Shown: positions 1 to 8,270, counted from the stretch's first letter. The stretch: 64,000 bases of DNA from Sphaerochaeta sp. (GCA_023228445.1 JALOBD010000001.1:1-64000); one strand, 5' to 3'. Notes: a model not told the origin generated them from the sequence alone. A program made the numbers and translations.

Positions 1-559
1 CCTCCCTCCCCTCAGAGAGGTTGCCCACCCGGCTGGCCACCGACTTGACCGCCTTTGAGGAGAGCTTGGTTGCGCTGGGGGTCAGGTAGTCACCCATGAC
101 AGCGAGGTTGCCCCGCACCAAGAGGGTGCCGTGGTGACAGAACTTCGTGGCGGTGTTCTGGAAGGCGTTGCCGCTGATCTTCTTGCCATCGAGGGTGATA
201 TCGTTGCGCCCGGAGAGCTCACACTCCAGGCCAAGGGATGAGAGGGCTGAGAGCAGGAGGTCGAAGTTCTCCTCCCGGGTGGCGCTCGCTTTGTCCCCGA
301 TGAAGGTGAAGATCAGGTTGCCTCGGTCGTGGTAGACTGCCCCGCCGCCACTTTGACGGCGCACGAGGCGCACCCCATCCTCCTCCATCTTCTGCAAGTT
401 GCACTCCGCCCATGGGTTCTGGTAGCGCCCGATGACGATACACGGGTCGTTCTCCCAGAGGTAGAGGATCCGATCATAGTCGAGGCCCATCAGGTAGGCC
501 TCACCGGCAAGGTTTGCTGCGCAGTCGTGGGACTGGGCTAGGTATATCGCACGTTTCAT
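1..559 (-). CDS. lplA: Lipoate-protein ligase A, 3' part missing at window edge
   Basis: Ligates free lipoate, via lipoyl-AMP, to the lysine of lipoyl domains (2-oxoacid dehydrogenase E2, GcvH) in the cytosol. The reading frame is open from the ATG at 559 down to base 1, so the C-terminus lies outside the window. The first 186 codons hold the family signature RRQSGGGAVYHD (about residues 64-75) and the lysine motif DGKKISGNAF (about 123-132), whose lysine contacts the lipoyl-adenylate. The start ATG is preceded by TAGAGT six bases upstream and no clear Shine-Dalgarno sequence. It is divergent from rsmE with only 46 bases between starts. Family assignment is firm; full length cannot be judged. 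Confidence 0.9.
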   Translation of the reverse strand, partial: MKRAIYLAQSHDCAANLAGEAYLMGLDYDRILYLWENDPCIVIGRYQNPWAECNLQKMEEDGVRLVRRQSGGGAVYHDRGNLIFTFIGDKASATREENFDLLLSALSSLGLECELSGRNDITLDGKKISGNAFQNTATKFCHHGTLLVRGNLAVMGDYLTPSATKLSSKAVKSVASRVGNLSEGRE

Positions 560-565
560 GTTCCA

Positions 566-599
566 ACTCTACCGCCTTTCTTCCCCATCATGCTATACT
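566..599. promoter_or_regulatory. Divergent -10 elements of lplA and rsmE (tentative)
   Basis: TAGAGT on the minus strand (571-566) lies six bases before the lplA ATG, and TATACT on the plus strand (594-599) lies six bases before the rsmE GTG. The spacing matches the leaderless layout seen elsewhere in this window, but neither has a convincing -35 hexamer at 17-18 bp. Confidence 0.35.
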
Positions 600-605
600 C
601 GGGCG

Positions 606-1328
606 GTGAACATTATCCTCTTTGATGCGCTGAATGCCATAAATTCCCTCCCGTTTGAGGATTATCGCGCCCAACATATCCGCAAGGTATTGCGCCTGGG
701 TGTTGGCGATCGTTTTACGGCGGGCATCGTAAACGGAGAACGCGGGGAGGCGCGAATCCTCTCCATGACCGGCGAGAGGCTCTCCTTCTCCTTTCTCGGG
801 GCCGGGGAACCTCCGCCTCCGCTCCACCCGGTCACACTGCTGGTTGCCCAGGTCCGCCCCATCTCGATGCGACGGATCTTGCGAGAGGCGGTGAGCCTCG
901 GTGCAGCGCGCATCGTGCTCGTCGCCACCGACACCGGTGAGAAGTCCTACTCCCAGGCGAAGCTCTACGAGAGCGGGGAGTACCGCTCGATCCTCATCGA
1001 CGGGGCGATGCAGAGCGGCTCAACCGGTGTCAGTGAGGTGCACTTCGCCGATTCGGTGGAGGACGCCATCCGAAACTTTGGCGGTGACGGTGAGCACATC
1101 GTGCTGGACAATCGGCGCAGCGGCGAGGCGCTCTCTGCGATGACCATCCAGGCCGGCTCGGCGGTGGTATTGGCCATCGGGGGGGAGCGGGGCTTCAGCG
1201 ACCGCGAACGTGATGTGTATGCGGCAAACGGCTTCCGCTTCGCTACGCTCGGCAGCAGGATCCTTCGCACCGAGACGGCGGTGAGTGCCGGTCTTGCGGT
1301 GTTGTTGGGCCGTATGGGCTTGCTCTAG
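606..1328 (+). CDS. rsmE: 16S rRNA (uracil1498-N3)-methyltransferase RsmE
   Basis: Methylates N3 of U1498 in 16S rRNA of the 30S subunit, using SAM. The protein has an N-terminal PUA-like domain (about residues 1-70) and a SPOUT methyltransferase domain. The SPOUT knot region carries IGGERGFSDRE and the C-terminal LGSRILRTETA, both typical of RsmE. I chose the GTG at 606 because the product then begins MNIILFDA. An upstream in-frame ATG at 558 would overlap the divergent lplA start. About 240 residues, normal for the family. TATACT ends six bases before the GTG and no ribosome binding site is visible, so a leaderless transcript is possible. Confidence 0.9.
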   Translation: MNIILFDALNAINSLPFEDYRAQHIRKVLRLGVGDRFTAGIVNGERGEARILSMTGERLSFSFLGAGEPPPPLHPVTLLVAQVRPISMRRILREAVSLGAARIVLVATDTGEKSYSQAKLYESGEYRSILIDGAMQSGSTGVSEVHFADSVEDAIRNFGGDGEHIVLDNRRSGEALSAMTIQAGSAVVLAIGGERGFSDRERDVYAANGFRFATLGSRILRTETAVSAGLAVLLGRMGLL

Positions 1329-1374
1329 GGGCTCTCGCTGGCCATAATGGGGGAGGATTTACAAGGAGATACAT

Positions 1375-2205
1375 ATGGCACACTGCATCGTGGACGCTGC
1401 TGAAGCTATCTTGGATAGGGAGTACCCGGTCCTCGACCATGGGTTTGTCCGCTTGGTCGACTACTTGGGAAGCGATGAACGGATCGTACAGAGCGCCCGC
1501 GTCTCATATGGGGCCGGGACGAAGAGCTACCGCCAGGACAAGGGCCTGATCGCCTACCTTTTGAGAAACGACCACACCTCGCCCTTCGAGCAGGTGAACT
1601 TCACCTTCCACATCAAAATGCCGATCTTCGTCGCCCGTCAGTGGATTCGACACCGGACTGCCCGGGTCAATGAGATCAGCGGACGCTACAGCGTGATGGA
1701 GGGTGAGCACTACCTGCCTCACCGTGAGCAGATCAACCTGCAGAGCGAGGACAACAAGCAGGGGAGGACGAACGAAGCGGTCAGCGATGAGGTCGCTGAC
1801 CAGGTCCTCAAGATCCTTGAGGCCGACCAACGGCGAACCTATGAGAGCTATGAGGCGCTTTTGGAGATGGGCATCGCCCGTGAGCTGAGCCGGATCAACC
1901 TGCCGCTCTCCCTCTACACCGAGTGGTACTGGCAGATGGACCTGCACAACCTCTTCCACTTCTTGCGCCTACGCCTCGATGAGCACGCCCAGTATGAGAT
2001 CCGTGTCTACGCCCAGGTGATCTTGGACATCATCCGCTTGGTCTGCCCGATGGCTGTGGAGGCCTTCGAGCAGTACAAGCTTGGTTCACAGACGTTCAGC
2101 AAGAGCGAGCTCGAGGCGCTGAGGGCGGTGCTGCGTGGAGAGGAGAATCCGCTCACCGGTCGTGCGCGTACCCTCTTTGAGGAGAAGCTGGGCGAGCGGC
2201 CTTGA
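1375..2205 (+). CDS. thyX: Flavin-dependent thymidylate synthase ThyX
   Basis: Makes dTMP from dUMP with methylene-tetrahydrofolate, FAD and NADPH. It replaces ThyA, so cells depending on it need no separate DHFR step for this reaction. The ThyX signature is present as RHRTARVNEISGRYS (about residues 91-105). A second conserved block, RINLPLSLYTEWYW, binds dUMP. Length 276 aa is slightly above the usual 220-260 because of an N-terminal extension. The ATG at 1375 has an AAGGAG ribosome site eight bases upstream. Its last 53 bases overlap the 3' end of the convergent acyltransferase gene. Confidence 0.95.
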   Translation: MAHCIVDAAEAILDREYPVLDHGFVRLVDYLGSDERIVQSARVSYGAGTKSYRQDKGLIAYLLRNDHTSPFEQVNFTFHIKMPIFVARQWIRHRTARVNEISGRYSVMEGEHYLPHREQINLQSEDNKQGRTNEAVSDEVADQVLKILEADQRRTYESYEALLEMGIARELSRINLPLSLYTEWYWQMDLHNLFHFLRLRLDEHAQYEIRVYAQVILDIIRLVCPMAVEAFEQYKLGSQTFSKSELEALRAVLRGEENPLTGRARTLFEEKLGERP

Positions 2206-3085
2206 GCGATTTTCGGTACTCGCGCCGGGTCAACGGGGCTGGGGGGAGGACCGGGCGCTGTAGCAGCAGCTGTGGATTGTTCAGCAACTCCTGGAAGAGT
2301 TTGATCGACTGGGCGAAGTAGAAACCGTCGGTAATGCGCTCATCGACGGTGAAGCCGACCTCCATCGTGTCCTTTGTGACCCGTTGCCCGTCTGCGGTGG
2401 TGCGCTGACGCCTCAGCTGGCCCATTGTCAAGAAGAGGCTGGTGGTGCCCCACTCATAGAGGTGGTGGTGGGGGCTTGTCCCACCCAAGCCGATCGATCC
2501 CAAATTTGAGACGAAGATCGAGGTATGGAGCCCATCGGCGTCACGAAGCGCCTTGGGCGCTTTGCCATGACGGTCGAGCAAGCGGGCCAAAGCGACGATG
2601 AGGCGGATGATGGGGCGAGGAAAGCGCAGGAAGAAGAGGATCGCCTGATCGGTGAAGTTCGATGAGGCGGGTACCCGCTGCTGCTCGATGGCAGCGTTCA
2701 CGATGTCGGCGATCTCGGGGAGGATCATCTCCGGTTCAAAGAGAAGGGGCATCGAGTGCTCCGGTGCATCGTCGCTGTACGACTCCTTGACGACGAAGTT
2801 CAGCGACAGCTCACTGCGTTGCCAGTACCGGTAGTTGGCCACGAACCGATTGAGCTGCGGCCTCAGTGCGATGGTACGCAGAATGGCCGCCAGGAAGACC
2901 TCGAAGACCCGGTAGGTGCGACCGGTCTCCTCCTTCTGCTCCTTGATGAACGCCACTGTCCGGCTCAGGTCGAGGATCATGTTCTGGTAGACCAACGAAT
3001 CGCCGCGGCGGTTCATGATGTAGGGAAAGATTTGCTTGTACGGGTCGATATCGTAAATGCGCACCGCATCATTTCGTTTGCTCAT
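2153..3085 (-). CDS. Stand-alone 2-oxoacid dehydrogenase E2-like acyltransferase domain protein
   Basis: A chloramphenicol-acetyltransferase-fold protein resembling the catalytic domain of dihydrolipoamide acyltransferases. It has no lipoyl or peripheral-subunit-binding domain, so it is not a normal E2. The C-terminal block VGFTVDERITDGFYFAQ aligns with the E2 active-site motif DHRxxDG, but the catalytic His is Glu (DERITDG). Substrate and activity are therefore unknown. About 310 aa. I chose the ATG at 3085 because TTGGAG precedes it; a longer frame to 3136 has no support. Its promoter shares the 135-bp region with divergent uvrC, and its 3' end overlaps thyX. Confidence 0.7.
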   Translation of the reverse strand: MSKRNDAVRIYDIDPYKQIFPYIMNRRGDSLVYQNMILDLSRTVAFIKEQKEETGRTYRVFEVFLAAILRTIALRPQLNRFVANYRYWQRSELSLNFVVKESYSDDAPEHSMPLLFEPEMILPEIADIVNAAIEQQRVPASSNFTDQAILFFLRFPRPIIRLIVALARLLDRHGKAPKALRDADGLHTSIFVSNLGSIGLGGTSPHHHLYEWGTTSLFLTMGQLRRQRTTADGQRVTKDTMEVGFTVDERITDGFYFAQSIKLFQELLNNPQLLLQRPVLPPAPLTRREYRKSLKAARPASPQRGYAHDR

Positions 3086-3122
3086 GGGAAACTCCAAGGT
3101 AGACAGATCATGATCGCGCGTC

Positions 3123-3152
3123 AGTATACAACACAAGAATCGTGGCGCTCAA
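3123..3152 (-). promoter_or_regulatory. Promoter of the E2-like acyltransferase gene
   Basis: Minus-strand TTGAGC (3152-3147), an 18-bp spacer and TATACT (3128-3123). Transcription would start near 3116, giving a leader of about 30 bases that carries the TTGGAG ribosome site. Confidence 0.55.
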
Positions 3153-3167
3153 GGTAATTGCCACGAT
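3139..3167. promoter_or_regulatory. Inverted repeat between the acyltransferase and uvrC genes
   Basis: ATCGTGGC (3139-3146) and GCCACGAT (3160-3167) form a perfect 8-bp inverted repeat separated by 13 bases. It brackets the -35 hexamer of the acyltransferase promoter and ends 15 bases before the uvrC -35. This suggests a repressor operator, but the regulator is unknown. Confidence 0.4.
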
Positions 3168-3182
3168 CGATGTGTCGTTCCA

Positions 3183-3211
3183 TTGCCAAAGCCTGAGGAG
3201 ATTACTATCAT
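3183..3211 (+). promoter_or_regulatory. uvrC promoter, near-leaderless layout
   Basis: TTGCCA (3183-3188), a 17-bp spacer and TATCAT (3206-3211), followed by nine bases and then the ATG at 3221. Transcription should begin at or within about three bases of the start codon. The GAGGAG in the spacer would lie upstream of the transcript start, so it cannot act as a ribosome site. Confidence 0.6.
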
Positions 3212-3220
3212 TTTAGGTGT

Positions 3221-5074
3221 ATGAAAAAGCACAAACCCGATCCGGTGCGGTACCAGAGCCAGAGCGAGGTGGAGAGCCTGGGAAGCGAGGTCTCTGAAGG
3301 CCTCTCTGCCCACGAGCAGGCAAAGGGGCTTCCCCACAATCCCGGCGTGTATCTGATGAAGGACGCAAAGGATACGATCATCTATATCGGCAAGGCGAAG
3401 GACTTGAAGAAGCGTGTGGCCAACTACTTTGTGGCCAACCGCAGCGCGAAGACCGCCGCGTTGGTGCGCAAGATCACGCGCATCGAGTACATCATCACTG
3501 GCAACGACTATGAGGCATTGGTGCTGGAGAACAACCTCATCAAGAAGTACTCGCCGCACTACAATATCTCGCTGAAGGACGGCAAGAGCTACCCCATGAT
3601 CCGCATCACCGCCGAGCCCTTCCCCAAGGTCTTCAAGACGCGGCGGATGATCGACGATGGGTCCCTCTACTACGGCCCGTACCCCGATGCGGGCAAGCTC
3701 GACCTCTACCTCGACCTGATCAACCGTCTCTTCCCGCTGCGTCGTTGTTCGACACCGCTGAAGAGACGCGACCGCCCCTGCCTCTACTACCACATCGGTC
3801 TCTGTAGCGGCCCCTGTGCCGGCTTGATCAGCCAAGAGGAGTACAACAAGTCGATCCAAGCGGTGAAGAATCTTTTGGAGGGGAGGACCGAAGGCCTCAT
3901 CGCCCGCCTGGAGGAGGAGATGCGTGAGGCAAGCCGGGCTCTCAACTATGAGGAAGCGGCGATCAAACGCGACCAGATTGCTGCTGTCAAGAGTGTAGGC
4001 ACCGAGCAACAAGTGCAGGACTTCACCCAAGAGAGTCGCGACTACGCGGCCATCGAGATGAGAGGACCGCTGTGTACCATCAGCTTGATGCAGATGCGCG
4101 AGGGACAGCTCATCGGGCGCGCCCTCTATCGTGCCGAGACGCTGGCTGATGAGACCGAGACCCTGCTCAACTTCTTGGTACAGTACTACGCCGATGGGCT
4201 GAAGCTACCGCAGTTCCTCTACGTCTCACACGAGATCGACATCGCCCTGATCCGGCGGTACTTCACCGAACAGCTGGGAGGGCGCCTTGAGGTATCGCTT
4301 CCCCTCGATGGCAAGCACTACCGGATCCTCCGTATGGCCCGGGAGAATGCGATGCGCGATGTGGAGAAACGGCTGAGGAGCAGGGACAACACCAAGGCCC
4401 TTGAGGAGCTTGCCGTGGTGGTGGGCCTGGGCGAACCGCCGGCGCTGATCGAAGGGTTCGATATCTCCCACCTGGAGGGCAAGTACACCGTCGCCTCGCT
4501 GATCAGTTTCCGCGATGGGAAGGCGGACAAGCCCAACTACCGCCGCTACAATATCAAGAGTCTTGGGGGGAAGATCGACGACTACGAGTCGATCCGGGAG
4601 GCGGTGGCGCGCCGCTATACCAAGATTCTCAACGAGAACCTTGAGCGGCCCGGCCTCTTGATCATCGACGGGGGCAGGGGGCAGGTCAATGCCGCCCGTT
4701 CCATCCTCGATGACCTGGGCATGTTCGACATCCCGGTCATCGGGCTGGCCGAGGAGCACGAGACGATTGTCTTTGATGATGAACGCGAAGAGTTGCACCT
4801 GCCACTTGATAGCGAGGCGCTTCGCCTGGTCATTGCGGTACGCGATGAGTGCCACCGCTTCGCCACCGGAGCTAACCAAGCACTGCGAAGCAAGGAGGCC
4901 TCCTTCCGGCTCTTGGAGTCGGTGCCCGGTATCGGGCGCAAACGTAGCGAAGCGTTGCTCTCCCGCTATGGAAGCCTTGAGGCGATGTTACAAAAGAGTG
5001 CGGTGGACCTGAGCAGCGAATCTTCGATTCCGCTCACGGTGGCCGAACGGCTGATCAAGCAACTCTCGCTCTAG
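3221..5074 (+). CDS. uvrC: Excinuclease ABC subunit C
   Basis: Nuclease subunit of UvrABC nucleotide excision repair; it cuts on both sides of a lesion after UvrB loading. Domains in order: GIY-YIG nuclease (about residues 38-115, with GVYLMKDA and YIGKAKDL), Cys motif region near 195, UVR helix that binds UvrB (about 220-255, LNYEEAAIKRDQI), RNase H-like second nuclease (EGFDISHLEGKYTVAS, IDGGRGQVNAA), and a C-terminal helix-hairpin-helix (ESVPGIGRKRSEALL). 617 aa, normal length. It lies alone, divergent from the acyltransferase gene and convergent with holA, and appears to have its own TTGCCA/TATCAT promoter right at the start codon. Confidence 0.96.
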   Translation: MKKHKPDPVRYQSQSEVESLGSEVSEGLSAHEQAKGLPHNPGVYLMKDAKDTIIYIGKAKDLKKRVANYFVANRSAKTAALVRKITRIEYIITGNDYEALVLENNLIKKYSPHYNISLKDGKSYPMIRITAEPFPKVFKTRRMIDDGSLYYGPYPDAGKLDLYLDLINRLFPLRRCSTPLKRRDRPCLYYHIGLCSGPCAGLISQEEYNKSIQAVKNLLEGRTEGLIARLEEEMREASRALNYEEAAIKRDQIAAVKSVGTEQQVQDFTQESRDYAAIEMRGPLCTISLMQMREGQLIGRALYRAETLADETETLLNFLVQYYADGLKLPQFLYVSHEIDIALIRRYFTEQLGGRLEVSLPLDGKHYRILRMARENAMRDVEKRLRSRDNTKALEELAVVVGLGEPPALIEGFDISHLEGKYTVASLISFRDGKADKPNYRRYNIKSLGGKIDDYESIREAVARRYTKILNENLERPGLLIIDGGRGQVNAARSILDDLGMFDIPVIGLAEEHETIVFDDEREELHLPLDSEALRLVIAVRDECHRFATGANQALRSKEASFRLLESVPGIGRKRSEALLSRYGSLEAMLQKSAVDLSSESSIPLTVAERLIKQLSL

Positions 5075-5081
5075 GAGGCTG

Positions 5082-5261
5082 TCGGTGTATCTGGCGATAC
5101 GCCGGATGGAAGCCACCGAGGCCGGGCAGTCTCCAACGTGTTTCTGCCCAGATGGCCTGAGCCCTCATGGGTGAGCCCATGTTCAAGCCTGACCCGCCTT
5201 GAAAATGGGCTCTCCAGCCGTCGATCGTGGAGGTGAACATACACGCTGTGTCACGGTCGAC
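5082..5261. ncRNA. Candidate structured RNA: four hairpins in series between uvrC and holA
   Basis: The 278-base gap between uvrC and holA has no credible gene but is full of inverted repeats. Hairpin 1: GGTGTATC (5084-5091) with GATACGCC (5096-5103), tetraloop TGGC, inside an outer TCGGTG/CACCGA pair (5082-5087, 5114-5119). Hairpin 2: GGGCAG (5124-5129) with CTGCCC (5144-5149). Hairpin 3: 15-base arms 5173-5187 and 5198-5212 with one mismatch and a 10-base loop. Hairpin 4: GTCGATCGTG (5220-5229) with CACGGTCGAC (5252-5261), pairing fully with one U-G wobble if read on the plus strand. I see no tmRNA, RNase P or SRP core motifs. Strand is unknown. It may be a small RNA, an elaborate 3' structure or a copy of an intergenic repeat family. 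Confidence 0.35.
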
Positions 5262-5352
5262 TCTCCTCAATATCTCTTCCATCGGACAAGCCTCTTCTCA
5301 TACAGAAGCGTTGGGGCATCATGCCACATCGTCAGGGGACATGCGAAACCTC

Positions 5353-6378
5353 CTAGAGTGCTGCAAACTGCGCCTCAGCAAGCGGCGCTCCCTTCTTGAC
5401 GATGATCTGGTAGAGCAGGCGCTCGAAGATGGTCTTCATCAGATCGACGCCCGCCTCCTTGACGGCCAGGTCAGCTTTGATGAGGGCGGCGATGATCGCC
5501 TGCGTCTCTTCGAGGTTGAAGCGGGAGGCTGCGTCGCGGTAGCTGCTCTTGTCCTTGGGCTTCCTGATGGCCGCGTCCTTCTCCATTACCTTGGCCTTGG
5601 CAAAGGCCTCAAACTCGCTCTCCTTCGCCTCAAGCAGTTCCTGGAGTGAGAGAAGGCGCCGAAACTGCCAAAGCAGGCCGCGCAGCAGGAGGATCGGCGT
5701 CTGGCTCTCGCCGCTGCCGAGTATCACCGATAGGGATTTGAGGCTCTGGCGCAACTCCCCCCGGGCAATGAGGGGAAAGAGGGTGAAGGCATCCTCTTGA
5801 CGGCTGTGGAAGACGTAGAGGTCGACATCCTCCTCCTCGATGGGCCTGCCCTTGTCGGCGATCTGCCAAAAGAGGCCGAGCTGGCTGCAAATCGTCCTCA
5901 GCTCCTGGGTGTTGTCCTCGCTGATGTCGATCAATGAGTCAACCGCACCGGTGCTGATCATCAGGCCCATGCGCCGGAAGAAGGTGCGGATCCACTCCCC
6001 CTTCTCCCGCTCAAGGAGGTCGTAGAAGGTCTGGGTATTCGCCTTGGGTACCAGTTTGGAGATCTTGGATGAGATGAAGAGCTCGCTTGAGATGATGACG
6101 AGTGTCGCCCCCTCAGCGGGGCGGGCAAGGTAGGAGGCCACCTCGTCGACCAGTGCTGCGGATGCCGATTCGGCCTGGCTGAGGATTACGAGGCGGTGGT
6201 CGCTGAAGAGGGAGGTGTTGAGCAACGCCGCAGTGAGCTCGCCGCCCTCGCATTCAAAGGGGTAGAAGCGGATGATCTCCACCTCCCCGGCATGCTCTGT
6301 GCGTAGCGTGTCGCGAATGTGGCGCAGTGCCCCCTCCTTGGCCCCGACCTCCGGGCCAAGCAACAGGTGGACGCTCAT
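5353..6378 (-). CDS. holA: DNA polymerase III delta subunit
   Basis: Clamp-loader subunit that opens the beta sliding clamp. The N-terminal region (MSVHLLLGPEVGAKEGAL) matches the delta AAA+-like domain, which keeps the Rossmann start but lacks a working Walker A, as is normal for HolA. The middle and C-terminal helical parts (about residues 215-335) fit the lid and collar domains. 341 aa, normal size. The ATG overlaps the lexA stop by four bases (ATGA), so it is translationally coupled as the last gene of the hprK-HPr-lexA-holA operon. Sequence similarity among HolA proteins is low, hence slightly reduced confidence. Confidence 0.85.
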   Translation of the reverse strand: MSVHLLLGPEVGAKEGALRHIRDTLRTEHAGEVEIIRFYPFECEGGELTAALLNTSLFSDHRLVILSQAESASAALVDEVASYLARPAEGATLVIISSELFISSKISKLVPKANTQTFYDLLEREKGEWIRTFFRRMGLMISTGAVDSLIDISEDNTQELRTICSQLGLFWQIADKGRPIEEEDVDLYVFHSRQEDAFTLFPLIARGELRQSLKSLSVILGSGESQTPILLLRGLLWQFRRLLSLQELLEAKESEFEAFAKAKVMEKDAAIRKPKDKSSYRDAASRFNLEETQAIIAALIKADLAVKEAGVDLMKTIFERLLYQIIVKKGAPLAEAQFAAL

Positions 6379-6995
6379 GAGTAGTTCCTGATCAGCAGGT
6401 GGAGCTTGCCGTGGATGGTGCAGGAGCGGGTGATGATCGAGCCCATCGAAGCATTGGCAGGCCTCAGCTCGATGTTCCCGCCGCTGGGGTAGAACCCCTT
6501 GAGGGTGATGCCGTCGTCCGCCTCACCGACGGTGGCGGCCACCACGTCCCCGGTCTCGGCGACCTCGCACTTCTTCATGACGGCGATGTCCCCGTCATAG
6601 ATACCGTCCTCGATCATCGATTCGCCACGCACCTTCAGGGCAAAGTAGGTGTTGCGCCCCCCACTGAGCATCGTGGATGGCAGTTGCAGCAGGTACTCAG
6701 TGTTCTCTTCGCTCATCAGCGGCCTGCCTGCGGCGATGGAGCCGATGACTGGGATTTGGATCATCTCGTCGTAGGGGGAGAACTCCTCACCGATGATCTC
6801 GATCGACCGGGAGATGCCACCGGTGGTTCGGATGACCTGTTTGGCCTCCAGCGCCCGCAGGTGGTCATGGGCCGCCTTCACTGAGAATTTGAAATGGGTG
6901 GCGATGTCACGTACCGCCGGGGCATAGTTGTTCTTCTGGATGTAGGAACTGATGAATCGGGCTACATCCCTCTGTCGTTTGGTGAGTTCACGCAT
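6375..6995 (-). CDS. lexA: LexA-family SOS repressor
   Basis: Self-cleaving transcriptional repressor of DNA-damage genes. An N-terminal winged helix (about 1-65) is followed by an S24 peptidase domain. Seen directly: Ala89-Gly90 cleavage site in SIAAGRP, nucleophile Ser126 in RGESMIEDG, and Lys166 in ITLKGF. The recognition helix region (HFKFSVKAAHDHLRALE) departs from the common LexA pattern, so the operator may differ from the standard SOS box. I start at 6995, where GGAGG sits just upstream; a longer frame to 7067 lies inside the HPr gene. The start overlaps the HPr gene by eight bases, and the stop overlaps holA by four. Confidence 0.92.
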   Translation of the reverse strand: MRELTKRQRDVARFISSYIQKNNYAPAVRDIATHFKFSVKAAHDHLRALEAKQVIRTTGGISRSIEIIGEEFSPYDEMIQIPVIGSIAAGRPLMSEENTEYLLQLPSTMLSGGRNTYFALKVRGESMIEDGIYDGDIAVMKKCEVAETGDVVAATVGEADDGITLKGFYPSGGNIELRPANASMGSIITRSCTIHGKLHLLIRNYS

Positions 6996-7263
6996 CTCCT
7001 CCCTCCTCGAATCTGTTCTCGAACAGGGCGGTGATGGCGTCAGCCAGCTCCTGTTCGTCGGGGCCATCGCAGACCATGGTGATCGTGCTCTGGTGGGTGG
7101 CCCCCAGGGTGATGATCCCCATGATCGACTTGCCGTTGATCTTCATTGTATCCTTCTCCAAAAAGAAATCACTCTTGAACTTGTTGGCGGTCTTCACGAT
7201 GGAAGCGGCCGGGCGGGCGTGGATTCCGGCACGGTTAGCGACCCGCAGCGTCCTGGTGACCAT
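6988..7263 (-). CDS. ptsH: HPr phosphocarrier protein
   Basis: HPr-fold protein of 91 aa. It keeps both regulatory residues: His15 in AGIHARPAA, the site phosphorylated by enzyme I, and Ser46 in NGKSIMG, the HprK target. The gene begins at an ATG overlapping the hprK stop by one base (TGATG), with GGAGG upstream. Together with hprK it forms the Ser-HPr regulatory pair. No enzyme I or PTS permease gene is in the window, so a transport role is not shown; a regulatory role tied to carbon status is the safer inference. Confidence 0.92.
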   Translation of the reverse strand: MVTRTLRVANRAGIHARPAASIVKTANKFKSDFFLEKDTMKINGKSIMGIITLGATHQSTITMVCDGPDEQELADAITALFENRFEEGGDA

Positions 7264-8246
7264 CACAGAACCTCCGTCTCTTCTATGTAGGCGTTGCGCA
7301 CCGCTTCGCTCTCCAACCACCTGAGCACCGATTGGTCAAACTGCTTTGCCGAGTAATACCCCATCTTTTTCAGCCGCTCGTTGCGTGCTGCCGTCTCGAT
7401 GATGATTGGCACGTTCCGTCCCGGCTTGACCGGAATGATGACCTTGGGCACCGTGATGCCCAGGTAGGTGTCACAGAGCTTCTCGTCGCCGATGCGGTCA
7501 TAGTGCTTGGCCGCATCCCATGGCTCGAGGTGGATGGCGAGCTGCACCTGCTTGCGCTCGCGGATCGATCCGACTCCGTAGAGGGAGGCGAGATTGATGA
7601 TCCCCAGACCACGGATCTCCATGTGGTGTGCCAAGAGCGGATTCTGTCCCATGCCGATGAGGTAGTTGTCACTGATGGATCTCAGTTTCACGGTGTCATC
7701 ACTGATGAGCCGGTGGCCACGCTCGACGAGCTCGAGGGCTGTCTCGCTCTTGCCCACACCACTCTCGCCGGTGATGAGGACCCCGATGCCATAGACTTCG
7801 ACGAAGACGGCGTGGATCGTCTCTGTTGGGGCGAAGACTTCGTCGAGGGTCTGGATGAGGCGTCGGGTGAAGTCACTTGAGGCCAGGGCGGTGATCAAGA
7901 GGGGGGTGGACTTCTCGTTGGAGAGCTCGATGAGCTTGGCCGAGGGTTTGCCGTCATCGCTGAAGATGCAGCAGGGCAGATCATAGTCGAAGAACTGTTC
8001 GACGCTGGCCATATTGCCCTCACTCTCCAGCTTCGTGGCGTACGCCTGCTCCCCCTTGCCGAAGACCTGGATGGCGAAGGCGGAGAACTGCTCGAAGAAG
8101 CCGGCCAGCGGGAGGCCCGGGCGGCTGATCTTGCTGGTGGTGATGGAGCGAGAGAGGCCACTTCTGCCGGCGATGCATGAAAGGCCGAGGTGGTTTTGTT
8201 CCTTAAGGTCGAGGTCCAGGAGGTCCAGGACGGTGAAGCTGCTCAT
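7263..8246 (-). CDS. hprK: HPr kinase/phosphorylase
   Basis: Bifunctional enzyme that phosphorylates Ser46 of HPr with ATP or PPi, and reverses the reaction with inorganic phosphate. It has an N-terminal sensing domain (about 1-130) and a C-terminal kinase domain with Walker A GESGVGKSE (near residue 155). Family signatures EIRGLGIINL and IETAARNERLKKMGY are present. 327 aa, normal. First gene of the operon with HPr, lexA and holA. Its ATG is preceded by AAGGAG and by a TTGCAA/TATAGT promoter, back to back with the hpf promoter. Confidence 0.95.
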   Translation of the reverse strand: MSSFTVLDLLDLDLKEQNHLGLSCIAGRSGLSRSITTSKISRPGLPLAGFFEQFSAFAIQVFGKGEQAYATKLESEGNMASVEQFFDYDLPCCIFSDDGKPSAKLIELSNEKSTPLLITALASSDFTRRLIQTLDEVFAPTETIHAVFVEVYGIGVLITGESGVGKSETALELVERGHRLISDDTVKLRSISDNYLIGMGQNPLLAHHMEIRGLGIINLASLYGVGSIRERKQVQLAIHLEPWDAAKHYDRIGDEKLCDTYLGITVPKVIIPVKPGRNVPIIIETAARNERLKKMGYYSAKQFDQSVLRWLESEAVRNAYIEETEVL

Positions 8247-8270
8247 GGGGCCGACTCCTTTTCATATTCC

